From Planctomycetota bacterium (lineage in GTDB: Bacteria; Planctomycetota; Phycisphaerae; Phycisphaerales; UBA1924): a stretch of 64,000 nt of DNA. This document shows, piece by piece, positions 26,659 to 34,729 of this stretch (its first letter is position 1; each line of letters begins with the position of its first letter). A program made the translations under genes and the position numbers. The notes under the pieces are model-generated. The model had not been told where the DNA came from. It did not search any database and saw nothing but the letters and a program-made list of their open reading frames with translations. Where the stretch lies: NCBI GenBank assembly GCA_018242625.1, contig JAFEBO010000006.1, forward strand, positions 343,132 to 407,131, read 5' to 3'.

Positions 26659-27674
26659 CCCTCCGACGGTTCGCCGTCGGGCTCCGCACGGTCCCCCGCA
26701 ACCTTCGACGCCGGAAACAGCCGCAGCATCACGATCCCGAACTCATACAGCGCATACAGCGGCGCCATCAGGATCACCATGCTGATCGGATCCGGCGGCG
26801 TCAAGAGCGCCGCAATCACGCCGATCACGAACAGCGCGTGCTTGCGATACTGCGACAAAAACGCCGGCGTCACAATCCCCACCCACCCGAGCAGCATGAT
26901 CACAACCGGCAGCTGAAACCCCGCCGCAAACGCCAGCGCCAGCCCCAGCAGCGTGTCGATCCACTCCCGGATCCGCGGCTGCAGCACAATCCCCGTCGCC
27001 GTCGAAAACGCCGACGAATACACCGTCACGCCCCCCGACGCGTCCGGCAGCGCCACCCGCAGCTCCTTCAGATCCTTGTTGAACCAAAGATCACCCGCCC
27101 GCGGCGTCTGCGGGTCGGCAGTCAGAACCGGAATATTGAGCGGCGAAACGTTCGCCGGCAGCGGCGCGGTCTGCGCCGTCTCCGGGCTCACCGTCGCTCC
27201 AAAGTGCACAAAGAAGTGCAGCATCACCGGCAGCACCACAAAGTACAGAAACAGCGCCGAGAGAATCGTCAGCACCAGGCTGAGCGGCAGCAGCATCGTG
27301 ACAAACCGCTGCTCGTGCCGGTACAGGCCCGGCGCGATGAACCTCCACGCCTGCCAGATGATCCACGGCAGCCCCAGCGCCACCGCCGCCACCGTCGAGA
27401 TCTTCAGGTACGTGAAGAACGTCTCGAACATCCCCGTCGCCAGCAGGCTCGGCGCCAGCCCCTGCTCCCGCAGCGCATGCTGCACCGGACGGATCAGCCA
27501 GTTCAGGATCGTCGGCCCGAAATAAAGCCCCGCAAAGAAAAGCACCGCCACCCCGATCAGCGCCAGCATCACCCGCTTGCGCAGCTCTTCCAGGTGATCC
27601 CCCAGCGACATGATGTGCTGCGGATTGATCTCCCGGCGACGAGCCTTGAGCGCAGGGGGCGGCTCACGGTCCAT
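26655..27674 (-). CDS. tatC: Twin-arginine translocase subunit TatC with enlarged periplasmic loop
   Basis: This encodes 339 residues from the ATG MDREPPPALKARRR; an upstream extension to 27803 is possible but lacks TatC character. The family start SLGDHLEELRKRV (about 23-35) and six membrane helices are present, with LPWIIWQAWRFIAPGLY and the late FQLPVVIMLLGWVGIV. The family is usually ~250 residues. Here the loop before the last helices carries ~75 extra residues (about 166-245, from ATVSPETAQ to EWIDT), extracytoplasmic by topology. TatC binds twin-arginine signals of folded exported proteins, such as the possible one at 1467. Confidence 0.92.
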   Translation of the reverse strand: MDREPPPALKARRREINPQHIMSLGDHLEELRKRVMLALIGVAVLFFAGLYFGPTILNWLIRPVQHALREQGLAPSLLATGMFETFFTYLKISTVAAVALGLPWIIWQAWRFIAPGLYRHEQRFVTMLLPLSLVLTILSALFLYFVVLPVMLHFFVHFGATVSPETAQTAPLPANVSPLNIPVLTADPQTPRAGDLWFNKDLKELRVALPDASGGVTVYSSAFSTATGIVLQPRIREWIDTLLGLALAFAAGFQLPVVIMLLGWVGIVTPAFLSQYRKHALFVIGVIAALLTPPDPISMVILMAPLYALYEFGIVMLRLFPASKVAGDRAEPDGEPSEG

Positions 27675-27897
27675 CACCCCACGCCGGTCTTCCGGTCGGA
27701 TTGCTTCAGGCGTCTCTGCCACACGAAAGAGTAGTGAGCGCCCCGCTGGGGCTTTGTCGGGGTAAACGCCTCCCCAACCGCCGCCGTCCCTTGCCCGTCG
27801 CACTCGGGTTATTCACGCCCCTTTGCCGAAAATTGGCTGACGGGTGAACCCTCGCCGCGCATCTTCGCAATCAAGTGAGCGGGACCTGCAGCCGGGA

Positions 27898-28494
27898 ATG
27901 GACGACCTCCGGGAAGAATCTCCGCCTTTGCCACCGGCAGAATCCCCGGCCGGTCATGCCGCGCCCCTCCGGCTGACACGCGACGATCACGCCCAGCTCA
28001 AGCGCCTCTGGGAAGAAAACCGCCGCTGGGTCGCCGCACTCCTCCTCGTCCACAAGCCACGCTGGGCCGATCTCGAAGACCTCCTTCAGGAAGTCGCCGC
28101 CACCCTCGTCTCCAAGGGCCACGAGATCCGCGACGTCGCCATGCTCAAGCCCTGGCTCCGTACCGTCGCCACCAACGTCGCCCGCCTTTCCGCCAGAAAA
28201 GGAAAGCTCCGCCTGCACGGCACGTTCGAGCAGGAGCCCGCCGAAGGCTCCCCCGAGCCCACCCCCGGCGGCGCCGCCTCCCGCCGCGAAGAGGGCCGCC
28301 GCCTCCTCGAACTCGCCCAAAAACTCCCCGACGGATACCGCGAGCCGCTCCTGCTCAAAAGCGTCCACGGCCTCAGCTACCGCCAGATCGGGCAGATCCT
28401 CGGCCTCCCCGAAACAACCGTCGAAACCCGCATCGCCCGCGCCCGCCGCCAGCTCCGCGAACTCGCGGAAGAGGCCCAGAGACAGCGATCCTGA
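27898..28494 (+). CDS. ECF-like sigma-70 factor
   Basis: This encodes 198 residues from the ATG at 27898; a GTG at 27844 would add 18 residues and is a valid alternative. Region 2 is seen at about 55-105 (DLEDLLQEVAATLV and LKPWLRTVATNVARLSARKGK). Region 4 is at about 145-190 (LPDGYREPLLLKSVHGLSYRQIGQILGLPETTVETRIARARRQL). The linker is rich in Glu and Pro. It recruits RNA polymerase to a stress or envelope regulon. The next gene, 118 bases on, encodes a single-pass membrane protein in the position of an anti-sigma factor. Confidence 0.85.
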   Translation: MDDLREESPPLPPAESPAGHAAPLRLTRDDHAQLKRLWEENRRWVAALLLVHKPRWADLEDLLQEVAATLVSKGHEIRDVAMLKPWLRTVATNVARLSARKGKLRLHGTFEQEPAEGSPEPTPGGAASRREEGRRLLELAQKLPDGYREPLLLKSVHGLSYRQIGQILGLPETTVETRIARARRQLRELAEEAQRQRS

Positions 28495-28612
28495 CGTCCG
28501 CTTGCGGTTTTCTGCCTTTTCCGGCCACCGCTCTTCCGCCCTGTTTTTCCGCCCTTCTTTGCCGACGGATCACGCACCGCCGCGCATCCATGCTCTCCGA
28601 AGGACCTCTCCC

Positions 28613-29239
28613 ATGACCACGCCCGAAAAAGAAATCCTGATCAGCCGAGTCGTCGATGGCGTCGCCGCGCCCTCCGACTGGGTCGAGCTCGACCTCATCG
28701 GCGCGGGCGATCCTTCCCTCTGGAAAGATCTCGCACAGGCGCAGCGCGACCGCCAGCTCCTCGACGCCGCCGTCGGCGAAGCCATCTCCGTCGCCGATCT
28801 TGTCTCTCTCCCGCAAGCCGACACGCACGAGCGCCGCATCCGCATCCCGCTCTGGAGCGGCTGGGCCGTCGCCGCCATGATCGCCCTGGGCGCCTTCATC
28901 CTGCCCGGCTTCCGCAACGCTCTCATCAACAACGCCCCCAACGTCAACCAGGGCTCCATCCTCGTGCCCCCGCGCGTCGCCGAAGATCCTTCCCCCGACG
29001 ACGCTCTCAAAACCTATCTCGACAAGGGCAAAGACAGCGGCAAGGTCATCCGCCAGCTCCCCGAGTTTGTCGTCCTCGAGTCTTCTCCCGCGCCGGACGG
29101 CCACGGCTACGACGTCGTCTACCTCCGCCAGATCGTCGAACGCGCCCGTGTCGAGAGCCTCAAGAGCTACGAAGTCGACGAGTCCGGTCAGAAAATCCCC
29201 GCACCCGTCAAGGTCATCCAGCCCAAGCCCCCGGCCTGA
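28613..29239 (+). CDS. Single-pass membrane protein, putative anti-sigma factor
   Basis: This encodes 208 residues from the ATG at 28613, in better position than an in-frame ATG at 28502. Residues 1-80 are cytoplasmic and acidic, starting MTTPEKEILISRVVDG, an opening typical of planctomycete anti-sigma-like proteins. One membrane helix lies at about 84-105 (GWAVAAMIALGAFILPGF), and an extracytoplasmic tail of ~100 residues follows. There is no zinc-binding HxxxCxxC motif, so it is not a classical ZAS domain. Placement directly after the sigma factor is the main reason for the proposal. Confidence 0.6.
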   Translation: MTTPEKEILISRVVDGVAAPSDWVELDLIGAGDPSLWKDLAQAQRDRQLLDAAVGEAISVADLVSLPQADTHERRIRIPLWSGWAVAAMIALGAFILPGFRNALINNAPNVNQGSILVPPRVAEDPSPDDALKTYLDKGKDSGKVIRQLPEFVVLESSPAPDGHGYDVVYLRQIVERARVESLKSYEVDESGQKIPAPVKVIQPKPPA

Positions 29240-29311
29240 GTTCAAGTCCGCTCCCCGGGGGGGCCATCGGGGGCAGGTGAGGGTGCGGGCCGGCAGTATG
29301 GACCAGTTGGC

Positions 29312-29363
29312 GGGCGGTAGGGGGTGGGGGTGGGGGTGGAGGTGGGAGGTGGGTGAGGTCGGG
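29312..29363 (+). repeat. G-rich tract with quadruplex potential
   Basis: At least five runs of three or more G lie within ~50 bases (GGG, GGGGG, GGGGG, GGGGG, GGG, GGG) separated by one or two bases, on the plus strand. They lie between the putative anti-sigma gene and the PDZ gene, about 60-110 bases before the latter's start, so this belongs to its leader or promoter region. Confidence 0.6.
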
Positions 29364-29423
29364 TTTTCTGGGCTGGGGTTGCTCAAGTGAAATCGGCCGA
29401 CTCGATTGGCCAAGGAGTTTGAT

Positions 29424-30581
29424 ATGGAGCGTTTTGGAAAGCGAAATCTCGTCCTGGGCCTCTGCCTGGCGCTCGCCGCCGGATCCGCCGCCAACGCCGG
29501 TTTCCGCGCCCCCGACGATGACGACGAAATCGGCGGCGACTTCAAGCAGCCCGTCGCCAAGTCCGGCGACGGCGACACCAACGTCGTCGTCGTCGACAAC
29601 GGAACCACCTTCTCCGCCCGCATCCAGGGCGGCAAGGTCAAGTCCGTGCAGAAAGACGGCAAAGACCTCAGCAAGGATCAGTACCGCATCAAAAACGGAC
29701 AGATCCAGTTCCTCGACTCAACCGGCGCCGTCGAACGCTCTATCCCCATTCCCAAGGCCGGCTCCCTCCGTCAGCCCTTCGCCATCTCCCGCGGCCTTGC
29801 CCCCGCCGCCCCCGTCCCGCCCGCCGTTCCCGGCCAGCGCATGCCCCGCGTCATGCTCGGCGTCACCATGGTCGATGCCGACCCCGATTTCATGGAAGAG
29901 CTCGGCGTCCCCGACGAGCAGGGCGTCATGCTCAACTCCGTCACCAAGGGCCTCCCCGCCGACAAGGCCGGCCTCAAGGCGCGCGACGTCGTTATCGCCA
30001 TCGACGGCAACAAGCTCTCCGGCGAAGAATCTCTCCGCGCCGCCCTCGCTAAGAAAAATCCCGGCGACGAGATCACCGTCAAGGTCCTCCGCAAGGGCGG
30101 CCCGCAGGAAATCAAGGTCACGCTCGAGCCCTACAGCCAGGCCCGCATCATCGAGCGCTCGATCAAGAACGACTCCTTCTCCGGCTTCGATCAGCAGCAG
30201 CTCGACGAGATCCTGAAGGAAGTCGAAGAGCAGGTCCGCGAACAGCTCCAGGCCCTCAAGAGCCAGGTCGACGCGGCCGACTGGAACAAGGTCAAAGACC
30301 AGGTCAGCGCCGCCCTCGCCGAATCCATGAAGCAGCTCGCCGTCGCACGCGAGCAGGCCGCCTCCGGCGCCGCGGAGGGCATGAAGTGGTGGCAGGAGCA
30401 CGGCCAGGAACTCACAGCGCCAAACGGCAACTGGATGCGCCTTGTCGTGCCGGCCCCGACCCCCGCGCCGGCGCCCGCCCAGGAAGCGCAGGTCGACAAC
30501 AAGCTCGACAAGCTCAGCGAACAGCTCGATCGCCTCAACAAACGCCTCGACGAGATGGAAAAGCAGATCCAGAAGAAGTGA
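29424..30581 (+). CDS. Exported PDZ-domain protein with coiled coil
   Basis: This encodes 385 residues. ATG 29424 is chosen because AAGGAG sits six bases upstream. The signal peptide is LVLGLCLALAAGSAANA. Residues ~35-120 are a charged region with short Asp runs. A PDZ domain occupies about 140-230 (PRVMLGVTMVD, GVMLNSVTKGLPADKAGLKARDVVIAIDG, LKARD and so on), as found in DegP/C-terminal proteases. No protease domain is attached. The C-terminal third is helical and rich in Lys/Glu/Gln, with a Pro/Ala spacer (VPAPTPAPAPAQ) and a final heptad coiled coil. It may be an adaptor or sensor in the envelope. It follows the sigma/anti-sigma pair and may be its output or partner. Confidence 0.8.
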   Translation: MERFGKRNLVLGLCLALAAGSAANAGFRAPDDDDEIGGDFKQPVAKSGDGDTNVVVVDNGTTFSARIQGGKVKSVQKDGKDLSKDQYRIKNGQIQFLDSTGAVERSIPIPKAGSLRQPFAISRGLAPAAPVPPAVPGQRMPRVMLGVTMVDADPDFMEELGVPDEQGVMLNSVTKGLPADKAGLKARDVVIAIDGNKLSGEESLRAALAKKNPGDEITVKVLRKGGPQEIKVTLEPYSQARIIERSIKNDSFSGFDQQQLDEILKEVEEQVREQLQALKSQVDAADWNKVKDQVSAALAESMKQLAVAREQAASGAAEGMKWWQEHGQELTAPNGNWMRLVVPAPTPAPAPAQEAQVDNKLDKLSEQLDRLNKRLDEMEKQIQKK

Positions 30582-30689
30582 AACCCTCGTGCGCCCCGCG
30601 GGTATCACCCCCGGTCGCACGACAACAGACATCCCGAGTTCGCCCGGGTGGGTACCCCCAGCATTCGCCCGGACGACACCTCCTCACTC

Positions 30690-30717
30690 ACAGGCCGATC
30701 GGAAGATCGGCCTGTGG
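30690..30717. repeat. Perfect 12-bp hairpin with GGAA loop
   Basis: CACAGGCCGATC (30690-30701) is followed by GGAA and the exact reverse complement GATCGGCCTGTG (30706-30717). There is no T-run after it on either strand, so it is not a simple intrinsic terminator. It lies 43 bases before the start of the pseudopilin gene. It may be a REP-like palindromic unit or a Rho-type/attenuation structure. Confidence 0.7.
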
Positions 30718-30759
30718 CATTCACTGCACGCTCTTGACGAACATGCGATACTCCATCCC

Positions 30760-31704
30760 ATGCGCGAGCGTCGCGGCTTCACGCTGATCGAGCTCCTGGT
30801 CGTCATCGCGGTCATCTCCATCCTCCTCCCCTCCCTCAAGTCCGCACGAAAAACCGCCAACGACCTCAAGTGCTCCGCCAATCTCAAGCAGATCGGCGCC
30901 GCCTGGCAGCTTTACATCAACGACTTCCGCGTCTTCCCCGTCCCGCGCAGCAAGGACATCGCCCGCTGGATCTCTCCCGGCTTCTACCCCGCCCCCGGCG
31001 CACCCCTCGGCCTCATGTCCAGCGTCTACTGGTCCTTCGGCGGCGTCCACTGGTACGGCGGCGTCGGCCCCGCCGGTAACGAAGACAACCTCCGCACCCC
31101 CGTCGCACTCTTCGATCCCCAGCGCCCCATCAACCCCTACATCGGAAACTCCCAGGCCCTCCAGGCCAAGGCCAACACCTTCCGCTGCCCCCTCGACGAC
31201 GGCCAGCGCGAAGCACAAACCCTCAAACCCATCGTCTGGATCAAAACCGGACCCGCCGCCGCCGGAGGCTTCGGCGGCGCCACCGGCACCACCACCTACG
31301 AGCAGGTCGGCACCAGCTACGAAGCCAACGACTGGATGTACTGCCGCCCCGGCTCCCTCACCGGCATCGAAGTTCCGGGTTTCGACGAACGCTCCAACTT
31401 CGCCTGGTGGCTCGGCCCACAGCACCTCGTCACCACCCCCTCCCGCTTTGTCGTCGTAGGAGATTCCGGCATCATGGTCGCCGGCGGCTACAACATCCCC
31501 TACATGGAAGAAGTCCACAAGCGCCACGGCTGGTGGCACGGCGTGCAATCCGGAAACCTCAGCTTTCTCGACGGCTCCGTCCGCCGCACCCGCATGGGCG
31601 ACGTCACCACCCGCGACTACTCCATCTATATGGATGAAGGCCGCCACGCTCAGCCCGGCCCACGAGGTGAACCCAGTTATCGGGTCATCATGGGAGGCCA
31701 GTAG
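30760..31704 (+). CDS. Type II pseudopilin-like protein (DUF1559-like)
   Basis: This encodes 314 residues. ATG 30760 gives the prepilin leader MRERRGFTLIELLVVIAVIS: a short basic leader, then G-F-T-x-I-E, where prepilin peptidase cuts after Gly and Glu5 of the mature protein is conserved. Earlier in-frame codons would place the leader internally. The hydrophobic helix is followed by KCSANLKQIGAAWQLYINDF, usual in planctomycete DUF1559/prepilin-like proteins. Near the end HGVQSGNLSFLDGSVRR resembles the H-x9-DG motif, with one residue more. The protein would be exported by a type II or type IV pilus-like system and may serve in assembly of an extracellular filament. Confidence 0.85.
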   Translation: MRERRGFTLIELLVVIAVISILLPSLKSARKTANDLKCSANLKQIGAAWQLYINDFRVFPVPRSKDIARWISPGFYPAPGAPLGLMSSVYWSFGGVHWYGGVGPAGNEDNLRTPVALFDPQRPINPYIGNSQALQAKANTFRCPLDDGQREAQTLKPIVWIKTGPAAAGGFGGATGTTTYEQVGTSYEANDWMYCRPGSLTGIEVPGFDERSNFAWWLGPQHLVTTPSRFVVVGDSGIMVAGGYNIPYMEEVHKRHGWWHGVQSGNLSFLDGSVRRTRMGDVTTRDYSIYMDEGRHAQPGPRGEPSYRVIMGGQ

Positions 31705-32252
31705 CGCCCGCAAATCTCAAGCTCGCTTCCCGCCGCGGCCATCAACTTCCCCGCGCGAACGCAACGTCCGCGCGCTCCCGCGCCGACACCCAAAGAACCA
31801 AAAGCGGACCATGCCCCCGCGATTGTGGATTTCCCCCGATGCCGGCAGGTTGGCTGCAGGCGTCCGTCTCTCTGGCCGATGGCCCTGACTGGTCCTTGAA
31901 ATCCTTCCTCAAAGGGTCGGTCAAGTTCTCGGACTAGCAACCCCTTCCGTCTGGACAAGATACGCGGGTTGTGGATGACTTGTGGATTGTGCCGGTTTTG
32001 CCGGTGTGGCAAGAATTGCTGTTGACAGGGGTTATGCCCGGATGTATCTTGAACATTGGACACGATCTCGTCGGGGGAGTTTGAAGGGAGATCTTTTTGA
32101 GAGAACCCGAGTCGTTGATGTAAGTGCCATGCGCGGGCGAGAGGCGGTCTCGTCCGGTCTGGTGCCGCATCAGCGCAAAATTCGTCTGACGAGATCGTGA
32201 ATTCATTCTGTCTGTTTCGTGGTTTGCGCAAACCCTTTTTGGAGGTGTCTCA
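31705..32252 (+). other. Long intergenic/leader region before the 32253 gene
   Basis: This stretch of 548 bases has no convincing coding frame. It contains a near-consensus promoter (32022-32050). If transcription starts about seven bases after the -10 element, the gene at 32253 has an untranslated leader of ~195 bases. The first ~300 bases (31705-32000) show nothing I can name. Confidence 0.55.
32022..32050 (+). promoter_or_regulatory. Strong sigma-70 promoter
   Basis: The -35 hexamer TTGACA (32022-32027) is a perfect consensus match. After exactly 17 bases comes TATCTT (32045-32050), a four-of-six match to the -10 consensus. It is the best promoter seen in the window and drives the dockerin gene at 32253. 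Confidence 0.7.
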
Positions 32253-34508
32253 ATGGATCGGAAGAAACTTGCCCTCATGCTCTTGGGCGCTGCCGGTGCT
32301 GCTTGCACGGTGGCAATCGCTGACACGGTGGATCAGGCTGCTCCGCGCTTCGGCCGGAAGGTCCTGGTCGACGATGTGAAGACGCTCCGCAACGGCGCCG
32401 GAACCTTCGGCGATCGCGACGTCATCCCCTTCGTCATCGTCTACGACGCCGCGTCGACCTCGTTCGTCAACGCTGGCTTCACCACGGCGACCTGCTCGCA
32501 CATCCTCGAGGACATCAACCTCGCGGGTGGCCCCTACGGCCCGAGCTTCGCCGGCCCCCGCGTGCTCGACGGCATGCAGTACTCCTACGGCCTCAGCGGT
32601 TCGGCCGCGACCTGGGACATGCGTTTCTCGTTCTACCGTCCCAGCGAAGTCAGCTTCCTCGGTGTGACGGGCACGGGTTCGAGCATGATCGACCCCGCCG
32701 CGACCCCCTATTACACGCTCACGGTCACGGGCTTTGATACCAACATCTGCCCCGGCTTCGTGACGCGCACGGGCTTCTTCGCCCTGCCCAGCACGGTCGA
32801 AATGCCCACGGGCGACTCGGCCCTCTGGCTCGAAGCGGCGATCGTTGAGCCCGGCACCCCCGGCACCGCTCCGCTGACCAGCACCAACCTCTTCACGACG
32901 AACATCGCGACGACCCGCGTCACGTTCTTCTTCGGCAACAACACCGGCGCCCGCCTCGTGCAGCCCGGCCAGACCATCCCCGCCGGCTCGAACCAGCTGG
33001 TGAGCTACCTGGATGGTTGCGGCAACCCCGCCGCTCCCGGCCGCAGCAATCCGGCCTACGGCCGCGATTCGGACTTCAGCGGCGTCTTCGAGGGTCAGTC
33101 CCTCGCCTACGCCGGCGCCGGCACCTTCCCCTTCAACAACTGCCGCTACTTCCACGCCGGCACCGCCACCGCTCAGACCTGCTCCTACGTGTTCGGTCTG
33201 ACCGGTCAGCTGCCCAGCGCCGCCGCGGCCCCCTCGGCGATCAGCCTGAACACCGGCTCGTTCCTCTCGGACGGCCCGAAGTTCGTCTCCGGCTCGCTGA
33301 GCACCGCCACGCAGCTCCGCTGGTACAAGTTCAACACGAAGTTTGATATCAGCTACGACGCGGGCACCTACCTCGATATCGACACCGAGAACTCCGACCA
33401 GCCCGTCGCCTTCGCGATGTACACGCCGGACGGTCTCGTGTTTGACATCGCCGAGAGCCGCGGCAACGGTCCGGACCCGGTCCGCCCGTCCGAAGACGGC
33501 CTCGACAACTACCAGATCTCCTACGGCACCGCCCGCCGCCCCGGCATCGGTGACGGCGTGCAGTACTCCGGTCAGGAAGGCGTCCTTCCCGCCGGCGAAC
33601 ACTACATGGTTGCCGCCATGTCCGGCGCCGGCTTCGGCGACGGCTGGAGCATCACGCCCGTCGACCCGGGTTTGACGGTCAACTACTTCATCAACATCGA
33701 CAACAACAACCAGAAGACCATCCCGGTCCCGCCCGCGGTCTCGCCGGCGCTCTCGACCGGCGGCGATCAGGCCATCCTCAAGGGCGTGGATAAGACCACT
33801 CCCGACCTGGACGTGCCCGCTCGCGTCGTTCAGTGGGTCCGCTTCTCGCTCACCAACCCGCTCCCGACCACGGGACAGGTTGACCCCGAGACCGGCGATC
33901 CGCTCAGCGATGTCACCTACCTCGACATCACCATGCCCGGCTCGTCGAGCGTCGGCGAGTGGAACCTCTGCCTCTACAACAACGGCGGCACCCTCGCCAG
34001 CGGCACCAGCATCAGCTACGCCGGTGCGGGCTTCAACGACAACACCGGCGGCGGCGACGGCGCCTACGGCTGCGGCGGTACCTTCGCCCAGCTCTCGTAC
34101 GGCACCGCTCCCAGCCGCGGCGTGGTCCCGCTCGATCCGGATCAGGTCTATGAAGGCCGTCCGCTCGACAACCAGAACGGCCTCATCGGTGGCGACCAGT
34201 ACTACCTGGCCGTCTCCATGGGCACCGCTCTGTTCAACAACGGCCGTTGGGGCGCCCGCAGCACGCGCGGCAGCTCCCTCACCGCTGTGATCACGCTCTC
34301 GAGCAACAACCGCGGCCCGAGCGGCGGTTGCCCGGCCGACTTCAACGGCGATGCCGCTGTTGACGACACGGACTTCGTGTACTTCAACAAGTACTACAAC
34401 GACTACTTCAACCTGGCCGGCGATATCGACGGCTCGGCCGACGGCATCACCGACGACACGGACTTCACCGTGTTCGCCGCCGCCTACAACGACTACTTCT
34501 GCCCCTAA
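32253..34508 (+). CDS. Large secreted dockerin protein, probably highly expressed
   Basis: This encodes 751 residues. GGAGG lies seven bases before the ATG. The signal peptide is MDRKKLALMLLGAAGAACTVAIA. The ~650-residue body is beta-type, with repeated phrases such as QLSYGTAPSRG/QISYGTARRPG, TYLDITMPG/TYLDIDTEN and EHYMVAAMS/QYYLAVSMG. These indicate two or three related domains, possibly Ig- or jelly-roll-like and similar to calcium-binding pre-peptidase domains. The dockerin pair is divergent: VDDTDFVYFNKYY, a linker NDYFNLAGDIDGSADG without cysteines, then ITDDTDFTVFAAAY, ending CP. It has its own promoter, long leader and terminator, so it appears to be a single-gene unit and may be a major exoprotein or surface-layer component. 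Confidence 0.83.
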   Translation: MDRKKLALMLLGAAGAACTVAIADTVDQAAPRFGRKVLVDDVKTLRNGAGTFGDRDVIPFVIVYDAASTSFVNAGFTTATCSHILEDINLAGGPYGPSFAGPRVLDGMQYSYGLSGSAATWDMRFSFYRPSEVSFLGVTGTGSSMIDPAATPYYTLTVTGFDTNICPGFVTRTGFFALPSTVEMPTGDSALWLEAAIVEPGTPGTAPLTSTNLFTTNIATTRVTFFFGNNTGARLVQPGQTIPAGSNQLVSYLDGCGNPAAPGRSNPAYGRDSDFSGVFEGQSLAYAGAGTFPFNNCRYFHAGTATAQTCSYVFGLTGQLPSAAAAPSAISLNTGSFLSDGPKFVSGSLSTATQLRWYKFNTKFDISYDAGTYLDIDTENSDQPVAFAMYTPDGLVFDIAESRGNGPDPVRPSEDGLDNYQISYGTARRPGIGDGVQYSGQEGVLPAGEHYMVAAMSGAGFGDGWSITPVDPGLTVNYFINIDNNNQKTIPVPPAVSPALSTGGDQAILKGVDKTTPDLDVPARVVQWVRFSLTNPLPTTGQVDPETGDPLSDVTYLDITMPGSSSVGEWNLCLYNNGGTLASGTSISYAGAGFNDNTGGGDGAYGCGGTFAQLSYGTAPSRGVVPLDPDQVYEGRPLDNQNGLIGGDQYYLAVSMGTALFNNGRWGARSTRGSSLTAVITLSSNNRGPSGGCPADFNGDAAVDDTDFVYFNKYYNDYFNLAGDIDGSADGITDDTDFTVFAAAYNDYFCP

Positions 34509-34562
34509 TGCTCAACCCGCCGGCGAAAGCCGGATCCGGATGAGAAACCTCGCTTGAAAACA

Positions 34563-34592
34563 GGGGTCCCTGAAAAGGGGCCCCTTTTCTTT
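34563..34592 (+). terminator. Intrinsic terminator of the 32253 gene
   Basis: GGGGTCCC, a TGAAAA loop and GGGGCCCC (one G-U pair) form a stem, followed by TTTTCTTT. An alternative perfect palindrome AAAAGGGGCCCCTTTT overlaps it. It lies 54 bases after the stop codon. Confidence 0.85.
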
Positions 34593-34729
34593 GAACCGCT
34601 CTCGGGAGTTTCACTCAAACTGGGTGAAGATCAGGCAACATCGGGCTGCCCGAGTTTGGCTTGCGCCCGTTGCCGCGTAAGTATTCAGCCCGCGCGCCAC
34701 GCCGGCGCTCCGGGCAGGAGCAGAGAGAA

